Source of the DNA: Lachnoclostridium sp. UBA7122
GTDB taxonomy: Bacteria > Bacillota > Clostridia > Lachnospirales > Lachnospiraceae
DNA length: 18,671 bases
NCBI GenBank assembly: GCA_002493085.1
Contig: DKXQ01000095.1
Span: 1 to 18,671 of the forward strand
Direction of reading: 5' to 3'
The notes beneath the pieces were generated by a model. The model ran no database searches. It saw only the letters and a list, made by a program, of their open reading frames with translations, and was not told where the DNA came from. Positions 1-8,043 of this stretch are shown in pieces (the first letter of the stretch is position 1; each line of letters starts with the position of its first letter). A program made the translations under genes and the position numbers.

Positions 1-19
1 GTTTCCTTGCTGATTTATT

Positions 20-1033
20 ATGAAGATTCTGGTTATTTTTACAGGTGGTACAATCGGGAGCACAGAAAGCGCTGGCTATATTTCACCTGATGGCAGCAAA
101 CCATATAAACTGCTTAATTTATATAGAAAGTGCGCAGAAGAATATAAAGATAATACAGATGTTAGTTTTGATATATTAAGTCCTTACCAGATACTTAGTG
201 AAAATATCACTTGTGACAATTTCAGGATGCTTTCAGAGTGTTTAAAAAGTGTTAGCCAAAGTTTATATGATGGTATTATAATAACTCATGGAACAGATAC
301 TTTACAGTATACAGCAGCATTTACAAGTTATATAATGACAGGTTCTGCAATCCCTGTAGTATTAGTGTCTGCAAATTATGTACTTGAAGACCCACGCTCA
401 AATGGGGCAGATAATTTTTACTATGCTGTCAGGTTTATCTGCCAGAAAAAAGGAACAGGGGTATTTGTTTCATACCGCAATACTGGTGATTATCCCAGAA
501 TCCACTGTGCAGCGAGGATAATTATGCACCAGGCTTACAGTGATGATGTGTACAGTGTATGTAATTCATATTATGGGTATTTTGATGGTGGCAGGTTTGT
601 TTACAATAAAAACATTCCTATAGCCAGGCAGACACAGAGAAATATTTTTAATGTGCCAGATGGCAGCAGTTTTTCTGGAATATTAGTAATACACCCTTAT
701 CCTGGCATGGAATATGTAATGCCTGGTGATAATATAAAGGCAGTACTGCACTACACATACCACTCAGGAACACTTTGCAGCAGCCTGCCTGGGCTTTCAA
801 AGTTTGCAGAATACACTAAATTAAAGAATATTCCAGTGTTTATAACAGGAGCCGGGGCCGGGGCAGATTATGAAAGTGTAAAGTGTTATAATAAATATAG
901 TTTTTATGTGCTTCCTGTGGCATCACCAGAAGCAATGTATATAAAATTATGGCTCTGCATTATAAATAATAAAGATACTGCTGAAACAGCCAGAGTTATG
1001 AATGAGCCACTGGCGGACGATATACTATTATGA
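20..1033 (+). CDS. L-asparaginase-like protein (type I, cytoplasmic)
   Basis: This 337-residue protein belongs to the asparaginase/glutaminase family, which hydrolyses L-asparagine to aspartate and ammonia. The first active-site loop, TGGTIGS, is at residues 8-14 with the nucleophile-type Thr11. The second motif, THGTDTLQYTAAF, is at 89-101 and supplies the Thr-Asp pair. DPRSNGADNF (about 124-133) matches the conserved segment after the second motif. No signal peptide is visible, so it should act in the cytoplasm. An in-frame TGA at 11-13 fixes the start at ATG 20. No ribosome binding site is visible, so translation may be coupled to a gene left of the window. The C-terminal half is divergent and the substrate could be another amide. 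It heads a close-packed run with the U32-like gene 26 bases downstream. The family call is firm; the substrate is inferred. Confidence 0.85.
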   Translation: MKILVIFTGGTIGSTESAGYISPDGSKPYKLLNLYRKCAEEYKDNTDVSFDILSPYQILSENITCDNFRMLSECLKSVSQSLYDGIIITHGTDTLQYTAAFTSYIMTGSAIPVVLVSANYVLEDPRSNGADNFYYAVRFICQKKGTGVFVSYRNTGDYPRIHCAARIIMHQAYSDDVYSVCNSYYGYFDGGRFVYNKNIPIARQTQRNIFNVPDGSSFSGILVIHPYPGMEYVMPGDNIKAVLHYTYHSGTLCSSLPGLSKFAEYTKLKNIPVFITGAGAGADYESVKCYNKYSFYVLPVASPEAMYIKLWLCIINNKDTAETARVMNEPLADDILL

Positions 1034-1059
1034 TTAAAACAGATTGGAGATAAGATACA

Positions 1060-1935
1060 ATGGATAAAATAAAGTTTTACCTTCCGGATTTTTATAATAA
1101 GTTTGCTCTAAATGAATTAATTATAAACATGCTGAAAGAATATCCTGAATGTTTTTATGATAATATAGAGATAGGTGCAGTATATGGATGTTTCCCAGGC
1201 TCACTGTGGAATGGCGGCAGGGTATGTCCTGGCTATACACGCAAGGAACAGGTTCTTGCCGTACTTAAAGAGTATAATGACAGAGGCATACCATGCAGGT
1301 TTACCTTTACTAACTCACTGCTGGAAGAAAGGCATCTGTATGATACGTTTTGCAATATGTGCCTTGCACTTGCAGACAATGGAATGAATGAAGTTTTAGT
1401 AAATTCACCTCTTTTAGAAGAATATATAAGAAAGAATTATTCTGGCTATAAGATAATTCTTTCTACGACAAGGGAGATAAAAACAGTTGAAGAGATTGAA
1501 AAAGAAGCAAAAAAGGATTATTATATTATAGTACTTGATAAATCTTTTAATAACACAGACCTGCTTGCAGAGCTGGATAACAGGGATAAGTATGAGATTC
1601 TTACAGATTCTTTCTGTATGGATTCGTGTCCACACAGTACTAAGCATTACAGAGAGGTATCAAGGGCACAACTGGAATTTGACAGTGCAGATTTTCCAAT
1701 GTGCCCGGCAATAAACAGGGATTTTTATGAGTTTTTAGGAAATGAAACTTTTATTACAGCTGAAGATTTATATGGAAAATATTTTCAGATGGGATATAAT
1801 AAATTTAAGCTTGACGGCCGTGCTTTTAATGTGTATACAGTTATAGAGAGCTATATGTATTATCTTGTAAAACCATTGCACAGGGACAGGGTGAGGCTTT
1901 CTGTTTTAAAAGCACTGGAGCGGCTTGAAGGTTAG
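1060..1935 (+). CDS. U32 peptidase-like (UbiU/UbiV/YhbU-type) protein
   Basis: This 291-residue soluble protein is probably a divergent member of the peptidase U32 fold. Supporting features are the FKLDGR segment at 249-254, which resembles the KIEGR-type motif of YhbU/YhbV/UbiV proteins, and the SFCMDSCPH segment at 184-192 in the position where U32 proteins carry conserved cysteines. There are nine cysteines; C44, C186, C190 and C215 are spaced in a way that could hold an iron-sulfur cluster, as known for UbiU/UbiV, but that is inference. The canonical U32 signature with its paired cysteines is not seen. GGAGAT at 1046-1051 gives an eight-base spacing to the start. It lies 26 bases after the asparaginase-like gene and 47 bases before ybaK. 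Substrate and reaction are unknown. Confidence 0.5.
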   Translation: MDKIKFYLPDFYNKFALNELIINMLKEYPECFYDNIEIGAVYGCFPGSLWNGGRVCPGYTRKEQVLAVLKEYNDRGIPCRFTFTNSLLEERHLYDTFCNMCLALADNGMNEVLVNSPLLEEYIRKNYSGYKIILSTTREIKTVEEIEKEAKKDYYIIVLDKSFNNTDLLAELDNRDKYEILTDSFCMDSCPHSTKHYREVSRAQLEFDSADFPMCPAINRDFYEFLGNETFITAEDLYGKYFQMGYNKFKLDGRAFNVYTVIESYMYYLVKPLHRDRVRLSVLKALERLEG

Positions 1936-1982
1936 ATGGGCGCAGGTATTGCCACTATTATGCAGCAGAGGAACGGTGGACT

Positions 1983-2462
1983 ATGGCAAAAGAATTAAAG
2001 ACAAATGCGATGAGGATCTTGGATAAAAACAAAATATACTATGAAATAAATACATATGAGTGTGATAATTTCACAGATGGCAAGTCTATAGCAGACTTGC
2101 TTGGACAGGACTATAATATTACATTTAAGACACTTGTGGCTATTGGGAAAAGCAGACAGTATTATGTATTTGTGATTCCCATAGCTGAAGAACTTGATAT
2201 GAAACAGGCGGCAAAGGCAGCAGGGGAAAAAAGCATGGAAATGCTGCATGTAAAAGATATTAACAAAGTCACAGGATATATAAGGGGCGGATGTACACCT
2301 ATAGGCATGAAAAAGCAGTATCCTGTTTTTTTGCACGAGAGTGCGAAAAAATATAAAAGTATAATTATAAGTGGCGGACGGCTTGGGACACAGATTTTTC
2401 TTAATCCAGATGATTTAATTAAAGTAACTGGCGGACAGTATGCAGATATAACTGTACATTAA
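1983..2462 (+). CDS. ybaK: Cys-tRNA(Pro)/Cys-tRNA(Cys) deacylase, YbaK/EbsC family
   Basis: This 159-residue protein is a single-domain trans-editing factor of the YbaK/EbsC family. Known members hydrolyse Cys-tRNA(Pro), formed by prolyl-tRNA synthetase error, in the cytosol. The length is typical. The conserved catalytic lysine appears in FKTLV (Lys49), and the substrate-pocket segment GGCTPIGMKK is at about 102-111. The closing ISGGRLGTQIFLNPDDL segment is characteristic. A purine-rich AGAGGAA about ten bases upstream serves as ribosome binding site. It sits between the U32-like gene and a NUDIX hydrolase, 19 bases before the latter, so all probably share a transcript of general housekeeping type. 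The assignment is firm from sequence motifs; which mischarged tRNA is preferred cannot be told. Confidence 0.9.
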   Translation: MAKELKTNAMRILDKNKIYYEINTYECDNFTDGKSIADLLGQDYNITFKTLVAIGKSRQYYVFVIPIAEELDMKQAAKAAGEKSMEMLHVKDINKVTGYIRGGCTPIGMKKQYPVFLHESAKKYKSIIISGGRLGTQIFLNPDDLIKVTGGQYADITVH

Positions 2463-2481
2463 AAATGGAGGGTTTAAATTT

Positions 2482-3105
2482 ATGAAAGAACGTAAACATG
2501 TAAAAGGCTGGAAAAAACAGACTGATAATAAATTTTTAAATATGTATGAAGCAGAAGCTGTTGATATAAATGGCAATGATTTTTCATATTATTTTGCTAC
2601 CAGAAGGGAAGATGGAAGCCTTATGTGCCAGACTGGAGAACTCTGGGCGGAGGGTGCAGTTTTTTATGCACTTCTTAAAGAGGATACATCTAAAATCGTA
2701 CTTGTAAAGCAGTACAGGTATCCTGTCAACGACTATGTATATGAACTTCCTGCGGGTCTTATTGATAAAGGTGAAACGGCATGGCAGACAGCAGTAAGGG
2801 AAATTAAAGAAGAGACAGGGATGGATTTTGAACCTTATACAGATTATCCTGATTATCTTAAGAGACCGTTTATCCAAAGCCAGGGGATGGCTGATGAGTG
2901 TGATATTACTGTATATGGCTATGCAACAGGCAAGCCTTCCAATGAGGGCAATGAGGCAACAGAAGATATAGAAGTTATAATTGCAGATAAGGAAAGAGTC
3001 AGGGAAATACTTGAAACAGATCTTGTCACTATAAGGGCAGAATATCTGCTTATGCAGTTTTTAAAAAGTGACCCTGGAAATCCATTTGAATTTCTAAATG
3101 TGTAG
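2482..3105 (+). CDS. NUDIX hydrolase, ADP-ribose pyrophosphatase-like
   Basis: This 207-residue NUDIX hydrolase has a perfect Nudix box at 92-114: Gly92, five residues, Glu98, seven residues, then the REIKEETGM core that binds the catalytic metal. The preceding YRYPVNDYVYELPAGLI segment is the form seen in ADP-ribose pyrophosphatases (NudF/YqkG type), which cleave ADP-ribose to AMP and ribose 5-phosphate. The substrate is therefore inferred as ADP-ribose or a related nucleotide sugar. The protein has no signal peptide and should be cytosolic. A strong GGAGGG lies about ten bases upstream of the ATG. The gene follows ybaK by 19 bases and is followed after 41 bases by the substrate-binding lipoprotein gene. 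Confidence 0.85.
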   Translation: MKERKHVKGWKKQTDNKFLNMYEAEAVDINGNDFSYYFATRREDGSLMCQTGELWAEGAVFYALLKEDTSKIVLVKQYRYPVNDYVYELPAGLIDKGETAWQTAVREIKEETGMDFEPYTDYPDYLKRPFIQSQGMADECDITVYGYATGKPSNEGNEATEDIEVIIADKERVREILETDLVTIRAEYLLMQFLKSDPGNPFEFLNV

Positions 3106-3117
3106 TTAATATTTACT

Positions 3118-3131
3118 CTGCATATATGCAG
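3118..3131. promoter_or_regulatory. 14-bp perfect palindrome before the lipoprotein gene
   Basis: CTGCATATATGCAG is a perfect inverted repeat in the 41-base gap between the NUDIX gene and the lipoprotein gene, ending five bases before the GGAGGGG ribosome binding site. It may be an operator or a small RNA hairpin; no matching second copy was noticed. A function is not shown. Confidence 0.3.
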
Positions 3132-3146
3132 AAATGGAGGGGTTAT

Positions 3147-5144
3147 ATGAGAGCAGGCCTGAAAAGGATTATAGCATTAGTAACTGTACTTTCTATATTT
3201 GCCGGCATGGCAGGATGCAGCCATAAGCAGAAAAAGACCCCGAAACCGCAGCCACAGCCAACAGTTGCTGTCAATAATGGAAATGCAGATGCAAAAGGCG
3301 AAGGTGATGGGCAGTCAGATGTACCACTTGTTATAGGCTGTAATAAATTAAGCAAAAAGTTTAACCCTTTTGTTGCAAAGAGCGAAGATGATGAACAGGC
3401 AGTTGGCCTTACACAGTTATATCTTACAGGCAACGACAGACAGGGACGGATAATATACAATGGTATTGATGGTGAGGTAAGGACATATAAAGGCAGGGAT
3501 TATACTTATTATGGACCTGCTGATATAAAGGCCATATACAATAAAAAGAAAGACAAAACAGTTTACCGCATAACATTGCGTAATGATATTAAGTTTAGTG
3601 ATGGTGAGCCTGTTACTATAGATGACGTGCTCTTTACAATGTATGTTTTATGTGATAAAGATTACAATGGCAGCAGCAGCCTTGGCCGCCAGAATATTAA
3701 AGGCCTTTTGAAGTACCAGAAGAATAAAAAAGTTAAAAAAATTGCTGGAATAAACCGGATAAATGACTATATGATGACCGTTACAACAAATGGTTATGAT
3801 GCCAGTATGCTTAAATCCCTTAGGATACCAGTCTGCCCGCTCCATTATTATGGAAATATAGAAAAATACAATTATGCGAAAAACAGGTTTGGATTTAAAA
3901 AAGGTGATATTTCATCAGTGTGTGCTAATAAATCGTCGCCAATAGGTGCTGGACCATACCGTTTTGTAAAATATGAAAAAAAGATAATTTACTATACATC
4001 TAATGAAATATATTATAAGGGATGCCCCAAAATTGCATATGTGCAGCTTAAAGAAATGGAAAAGATTTTAAATACTACACAGGCAAAAATTGACAGGATA
4101 CCAGAGGAAAAACCAGAGAGTACACTTAACCGCAATGCTGTAGCATTGGAAATTACAGAGGGTACTGTAGACGTTTTTAACACTACATTATCAAAAGAGG
4201 ACATCTACTGGGTAGCTTATGCCAATTCTAATGATAAAATATCAGGCAATAAGATTAATACAAACTTTATGCCAACAGGAGTTTACCAGTATATTGGCAT
4301 AAATGCAGATACTGTCAAAACCGGCAGGGACGCTTATAGTAAAAAGTCACGGAATTTAAGAAAAGCATTTGCCACTGCATTTAGTGCTTTTAGAAGTAAT
4401 TTATATGATTATTATATGGATGGAACTTGTATAATCCAGTATCCAGTATCTTCATCTTCATGGCTTTCAGTGCATGAAAATGAAAAAGGGTATTCTGAGG
4501 CATATAATAGTGATATAAATGGTTCCCAGATATATAATAAAGAAACTGGCAGGGAAGAAAAATATGAATATGTTAAAGAAGCTGTGCTTTCATATCTTGA
4601 GGCAGCAGGGTATACAATAGATGGAAAAAAAGCTATTAGTGCGCCAGAAGGTGCTAAAATGTCATATATGGTAATTATAGATGGTGGGGAAGACAACCCA
4701 TTGTATGGAATGGTGTCAGAAACAGCAGCACTATTACATGATATTGGCATAAACTTACGGATTGTGCCAGCAGATGCCGGTAAACAATATGAAAACAAGC
4801 TTGCCAGTGGAAAACAGCAGTTCTGGACAGGGCAGTGTGATACTAATGAAGAGGACAGTCTGTATGCAAAATATTTAGATAAGAATGATATTTTTGGCAT
4901 TAGACAGTCTGGGTTTGGCAAATTACTGAAGCAGACAGAAAAAGCGGCAAAGGATGCCCGCTGTAAAAGGCTTTATAAGCGCAGTTACCAGAAAATATTT
5001 AATATTGCTGTGGAAGTCCCAGTATGTGAACAACAGATGGCAATGATGTACAGTCCAGCCCGGATTGATATGGATACAATGACGAAAGATATAACAGGCT
5101 ATTATAGCTGGATTAATGAAATAGAAAATATAGAAATGAAGTAG
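3147..5144 (+). CDS. Family-5 extracellular substrate-binding lipoprotein (peptide/nickel type)
   Basis: This is a secreted solute-binding protein of ABC importers, SBP_bac_5 family, 665 residues from ATG 3147. That start is chosen over the in-frame ATG at 3126 because GGAGGGG (3136-3142) lies just ahead of it and the 3126 codon falls inside a palindrome. The N-terminus is a lipoprotein signal: positive MRAGLKR, hydrophobic core, then MAGC with the lipidated Cys near residue 24. A Pro/Gln/Lys-rich linker follows. The block FSDGEPVTIDDVLFTM (about 151-166) is the family hallmark. It is longer than common DppA/OppA proteins (about 540 residues). No permease or ATPase genes are adjacent, so it is an orphan binding protein that must work with a transporter elsewhere or have another role. 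Oligopeptides are the likely ligand by family only. Confidence 0.85.
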   Translation: MRAGLKRIIALVTVLSIFAGMAGCSHKQKKTPKPQPQPTVAVNNGNADAKGEGDGQSDVPLVIGCNKLSKKFNPFVAKSEDDEQAVGLTQLYLTGNDRQGRIIYNGIDGEVRTYKGRDYTYYGPADIKAIYNKKKDKTVYRITLRNDIKFSDGEPVTIDDVLFTMYVLCDKDYNGSSSLGRQNIKGLLKYQKNKKVKKIAGINRINDYMMTVTTNGYDASMLKSLRIPVCPLHYYGNIEKYNYAKNRFGFKKGDISSVCANKSSPIGAGPYRFVKYEKKIIYYTSNEIYYKGCPKIAYVQLKEMEKILNTTQAKIDRIPEEKPESTLNRNAVALEITEGTVDVFNTTLSKEDIYWVAYANSNDKISGNKINTNFMPTGVYQYIGINADTVKTGRDAYSKKSRNLRKAFATAFSAFRSNLYDYYMDGTCIIQYPVSSSSWLSVHENEKGYSEAYNSDINGSQIYNKETGREEKYEYVKEAVLSYLEAAGYTIDGKKAISAPEGAKMSYMVIIDGGEDNPLYGMVSETAALLHDIGINLRIVPADAGKQYENKLASGKQQFWTGQCDTNEEDSLYAKYLDKNDIFGIRQSGFGKLLKQTEKAAKDARCKRLYKRSYQKIFNIAVEVPVCEQQMAMMYSPARIDMDTMTKDITGYYSWINEIENIEMK

Positions 5145-5170
5145 ATGCTTTGTATTGGTCCAGTCTGGCA

Positions 5171-5202
5171 GAGTAGGAAAGAATCAATCTTCTTTCTTAC
5201 TC
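5171..5202. terminator. Convergent-gene hairpin (possible bidirectional terminator)
   Basis: Arms at 5171-5183 and 5190-5202 form a 13-pair stem (one G-T wobble) around a six-base loop. It lies in the 72-base gap between the rightward lipoprotein gene and the leftward hemolysin-III gene. There is no long T-tract on either side, so termination efficiency is uncertain. Confidence 0.55.
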
Positions 5203-5216
5203 CGGGGTATCTGGCT

Positions 5217-5885
5217 TCAGAGCAAGTATGCATATATCATGTAATAATGGCAGATGCTGCCACCAAGTACAAACAGATGGAATATTTCATGTGAGCCAAA
5301 ATTTTTATGAATCCTGTTAAAGACTGGGAGTTTTAATGCATATATAATACCACCTATTGTATAAATAACACCACCTGCAAAAAGCCATGCAAACGCAGCA
5401 AAAGAAATTGATGCAAGGAGTGGTTTAAATGTAAATAAGCAGAGCCATCCCATTAAAATATATACAGTGGAATTTAGCCACCTTGGTGAGTTAATCCAGA
5501 ATATTGTAAGTATTAAGCCGCATGCAGCAAGACTCCATATAAGTACCAGCAACGGGATGCCTGGATTTTCAGGAAGTGCCAGCAGACATACAGGTGTATA
5601 AGTGCCAGCAATAAGAAAGTAAATCATAATATGGTCAAACTTTTGTAATACGCATGTTACAGTACCAGAAGCATACACTGAATGGTACAGTGTGCTGGCA
5701 AGGTAAAGCAGTGCCATACTGGATATAAAAATACCTGATGCAACAACAGGAAGTACACTGCCGCCTGAAGAGGCTTTGTACAGTATTGGGACAGAACCGG
5801 CAACAGAAAGCAGGATTCCGATTAAATGTGTTATTGCACTCCCTGGTTCTTTAAAAAAGTTTTTTGGTTTTGTAATAGCTGTCAT
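5217..5885 (-). CDS. Hemolysin III / PAQR-family membrane protein (YqfA/TrhA type)
   Basis: This 222-residue integral membrane protein has about seven hydrophobic segments and belongs to the bacterial hemolysin-III (PAQR) family. The metal-site pattern of the family is visible: STLYHS at 64-69, FDHIMIYFLIAGTYTPVC at 83-100, and the C-terminal HEIFHLFVLGGSICHYY with several histidines. Despite the historical name, most members are not toxins; a role in membrane homeostasis has been proposed for the family, so the function here is not assigned. The start at 5885 is supported by AGGGAGGT on the minus strand seven to eight bases upstream. The gene is transcribed alone, divergent from the DUF951 gene and convergent with the lipoprotein gene. 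Confidence 0.88.
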   Translation of the reverse strand: MTAITKPKNFFKEPGSAITHLIGILLSVAGSVPILYKASSGGSVLPVVASGIFISSMALLYLASTLYHSVYASGTVTCVLQKFDHIMIYFLIAGTYTPVCLLALPENPGIPLLVLIWSLAACGLILTIFWINSPRWLNSTVYILMGWLCLFTFKPLLASISFAAFAWLFAGGVIYTIGGIIYALKLPVFNRIHKNFGSHEIFHLFVLGGSICHYYMIYAYLL

Positions 5886-5979
5886 ATGTTTAACCTCCCT
5901 TAAATTAATAACTATATATTATGATAACCAGCAGGAAATTATTAATGTATATATCATGTAGGCTGGAATAAAGCAACAT

Positions 5980-6013
5980 ATAGTTTTTAAAACTATGTAT
6001 TAACTATTATGAT
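5980..6013 (+). promoter_or_regulatory. Candidate promoter and 17-bp palindrome before the DUF951 gene
   Basis: A perfect inverted repeat, ATAGTTTT-T-AAAACTAT, spans 5980-5996 in the 180-base divergent gap. A -10-like TATGAT follows at 6008-6013; the -35 position falls in the palindrome and is poor. The palindrome may be an operator that governs this promoter, or simply AT-rich chance. Confidence 0.35.
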
Positions 6014-6065
6014 ACACCAATATTTTTAACAATGCAAGCAAGATTTGTAGAAAAGAGGCAGATTT

Positions 6066-6245
6066 ATGGATTTGAAAATTGGAGATGTAATTAAAATGAA
6101 AAAACAGCATCCATGTGGAAATAATGCGTGGGAAATTATGAGAACAGGCATGGATATACGTCTTAAATGCAAGGGATGCAGCCATCAGGTTATGCTTTCA
6201 AGAAAACAGGTGGAAAAAAGTTTCAGAGGGTTTATCTTAAATTGA
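6066..6245 (+). CDS. DUF951 small protein (YyzM-like)
   Basis: This 59-residue protein begins MDLKIGDVIKMKKQHPCG and contains C17 plus a CKGC pair at 35-38, followed by SHQVMLSRKQVEK. This is the DUF951 pattern, a small probably zinc-binding or RNA-contact domain with unknown role. AGAGG at 6054-6058 gives a seven-base spacing. It is directly followed by an intrinsic terminator, so the gene forms its own unit. In Bacillus the DUF951 gene yyzM lies close to rpsF-ssbA-rpsR; here it is on the same strand about 2.4 kb upstream of rpsF, with the leftward chemoreceptor gene in between. The family call rests on recall of the conserved sequence; function is unknown. Confidence 0.85.
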   Translation: MDLKIGDVIKMKKQHPCGNNAWEIMRTGMDIRLKCKGCSHQVMLSRKQVEKSFRGFILN

Positions 6246-6273
6246 AAACCGCCCAATATAATGGGCGGTTTTT
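6245..6273. terminator. Bidirectional intrinsic terminator between DUF951 and chemoreceptor genes
   Basis: An AAAACCGCCCA arm (6245-6255) pairs with TGGGCGGTTTT (6262-6272) around a six-base loop, with a T-run at 6269-6273. The A-rich left flank provides a T-run on the other strand, so it can end both the DUF951 gene and the leftward chemoreceptor gene. Confidence 0.85.
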
Positions 6274-6314
6274 GCTATGTATGTTTAAGATTTTGAATAT
6301 AAAACAACTAGCTT

Positions 6315-8015
6315 TTAATGTTTCTCAAGTGTAAACTGGCCAATAAGTTCATCTAAAATATTTGTCTGTACAAATAATTCCTGGCTGGTTGCCGAAGCTT
6401 CTTCAGCAGTAGCAGCATTGCTTTCTACTACACTGGATATCTGGTTTATTCCCTCTTCAGCACTTCTCATTGCGCCAGCCTGTTCTTCTACCATGACTTT
6501 TAAGCTTTTGGAAAAATCTGCAATCTGCTTAATTCCATCTACTACAGATTCAATCGCACCTGATACACGTTCTGCGGAACGGTTTCCTTCTGCAACTTCT
6601 TTTATTGAGGCTTCTATCAGTTCCCTGGTATCAATGGCAGCCTGTGCACTTTGGTTTGCCAGTTCCCTGATCTGGTCTGCAACAACTGCAAAACCACGTC
6701 CGGACTCACCTGCCCGCGCTGCTTCTATAGAAGCATTTAATGAAAGGAGGTTTGTCTGTGCTGCTATAGATTCGATTTCAGAAATAATATTTCCAATTCT
6801 TGTAGAAGCATCATTAATACGTTCCATAGCTAACATCATTGTATCCATTTCCTTGCGGCTGTCATCAGCCTGGTCTGCATATTGCTCTGCTTTCTCATAA
6901 GATACTTCTGCATTTTTGGCACTCTTTTCCATAGTTTCTGCAATATCAGAAATAGTTGAATGAAGTTCCTGTACTGCCTGTGTCTGGTCTGTTGCACCTT
7001 CGGCAAGGCACTGTGCTGCTTTTGCCAGGTCTCCTGAACCTACAGATACCTGTTTAGAAGCATCACCAATAGATATCAGAGTGTCTGTCATCTGGTCTCT
7101 TAAACCACGCATTGATTCATATAATCTTTTAAAGTCGCCAGTGTATCTGTCTGATACTTCAGACCTGACAGTGTAATTTCCAGATGCCATCCCGCCAAGC
7201 ACCTTGTCTATGTCACGTATAAGCACATTAAGGTTATCTGCCATTTCTGATGCATCTTTTTCCATATATTCCACTTCATCCTTTGTTTCTACCATTGGAA
7301 ATGGTGAGGATAAATCACCAGCTGCAAATGTCTTAAGACGTGAACCAAGTTTTCCTAAAGGTTCAGATATCTGTCTTGAAATTTTCCTGCCTACCCTAAT
7401 AGCAAACAGCATTGAAAGTACAATTACAAAAATTATAATTGCTGCAAGAGATATTTCTATAATCATCAGAGTTTTAGACAGGCTATTTCCCTGTGTGACT
7501 TTGACATCCAGAAGTTTTTCAAGTTTATCATAGATACTGTTATATACTGGTGCTAGTTCACCAAGTGCTATATCCTGCGCCTGTTTGCAAACCTCCCTGT
7601 CAGTTGATGCTCCAAGTTCCATAATCTGGGTATCAAGTTTCCAGTAGTTTTCAAGTTCTGCTTTAATCTCATCATAGGTCTTTCTTCCATCACTTGAAAC
7701 AATTGTATTCTCAACATCTGCAAAATACTGGTTAAACTTTTCCTTAGATTCGTTGTGCTGCTGGACTACAGTATCAATTGCGGACTGTTCATCGTAACCG
7801 ATTGTTGCACGAAGAGATGACCTCAGGTCTGCAAATTCAAACATCGTTTTTCCGATATCCCCCTGTGCAAAACCAAAATTGTGCAGTGCAGAATTATATC
7901 TGCCAGAGATATAAATAAGCGCAATTAAGCCTAGCACTGCTGCCACCGCTGTAATTATTGCCACCCTGAAAAAAGACCTGGTGAGCTTTTTCTCAATATT
8001 GTCCTGTTTGTTCAT
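6315..8015 (-). CDS. Methyl-accepting chemotaxis protein (transmembrane chemoreceptor)
   Basis: This 566-residue chemoreceptor signals to CheA/CheW. In order: a short cytoplasmic tail, TM1 at about 17-38, an extracytoplasmic sensor of about 140 residues (likely a four-helix bundle, ligand unknown), TM2 at about 182-206, a HAMP domain to about 260, a second HAMP-like segment to about 315, and the coiled-coil signalling domain. The hairpin tip, from ESIAAQTNLLSLNASIEAAR through GRGFAVVADQIRELA (414-453), is nearly canonical. There is no C-terminal CheR-docking pentapeptide. The start at 8015 has AAGG six bases upstream; a stronger AGGAGG lies 14 bases upstream. No che or flagellar genes are in the window. 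Its promoter appears to lie at about 8391-8418, giving an mRNA leader of about 370 bases that crosses the omega-RNA-like block in antisense. Confidence 0.93.
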   Translation of the reverse strand: MNKQDNIEKKLTRSFFRVAIITAVAAVLGLIALIYISGRYNSALHNFGFAQGDIGKTMFEFADLRSSLRATIGYDEQSAIDTVVQQHNESKEKFNQYFADVENTIVSSDGRKTYDEIKAELENYWKLDTQIMELGASTDREVCKQAQDIALGELAPVYNSIYDKLEKLLDVKVTQGNSLSKTLMIIEISLAAIIIFVIVLSMLFAIRVGRKISRQISEPLGKLGSRLKTFAAGDLSSPFPMVETKDEVEYMEKDASEMADNLNVLIRDIDKVLGGMASGNYTVRSEVSDRYTGDFKRLYESMRGLRDQMTDTLISIGDASKQVSVGSGDLAKAAQCLAEGATDQTQAVQELHSTISDIAETMEKSAKNAEVSYEKAEQYADQADDSRKEMDTMMLAMERINDASTRIGNIISEIESIAAQTNLLSLNASIEAARAGESGRGFAVVADQIRELANQSAQAAIDTRELIEASIKEVAEGNRSAERVSGAIESVVDGIKQIADFSKSLKVMVEEQAGAMRSAEEGINQISSVVESNAATAEEASATSQELFVQTNILDELIGQFTLEKH

Positions 8016-8043
8016 GATAATCCTTGCATCCTCCTTTTTTGAC

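Noticed and set aside
3126..3146. Upstream ATG for the binding lipoprotein
   Set aside because: It falls within the palindrome and lies before the GGAGGGG site that serves ATG 3147; the 3147 start gives a clean lipoprotein signal.
6418..6900. 160-codon ORF opposite the chemoreceptor signalling domain
   Set aside because: It is the antisense frame of a highly conserved coding region with regular codon structure; no start signals or family likeness.
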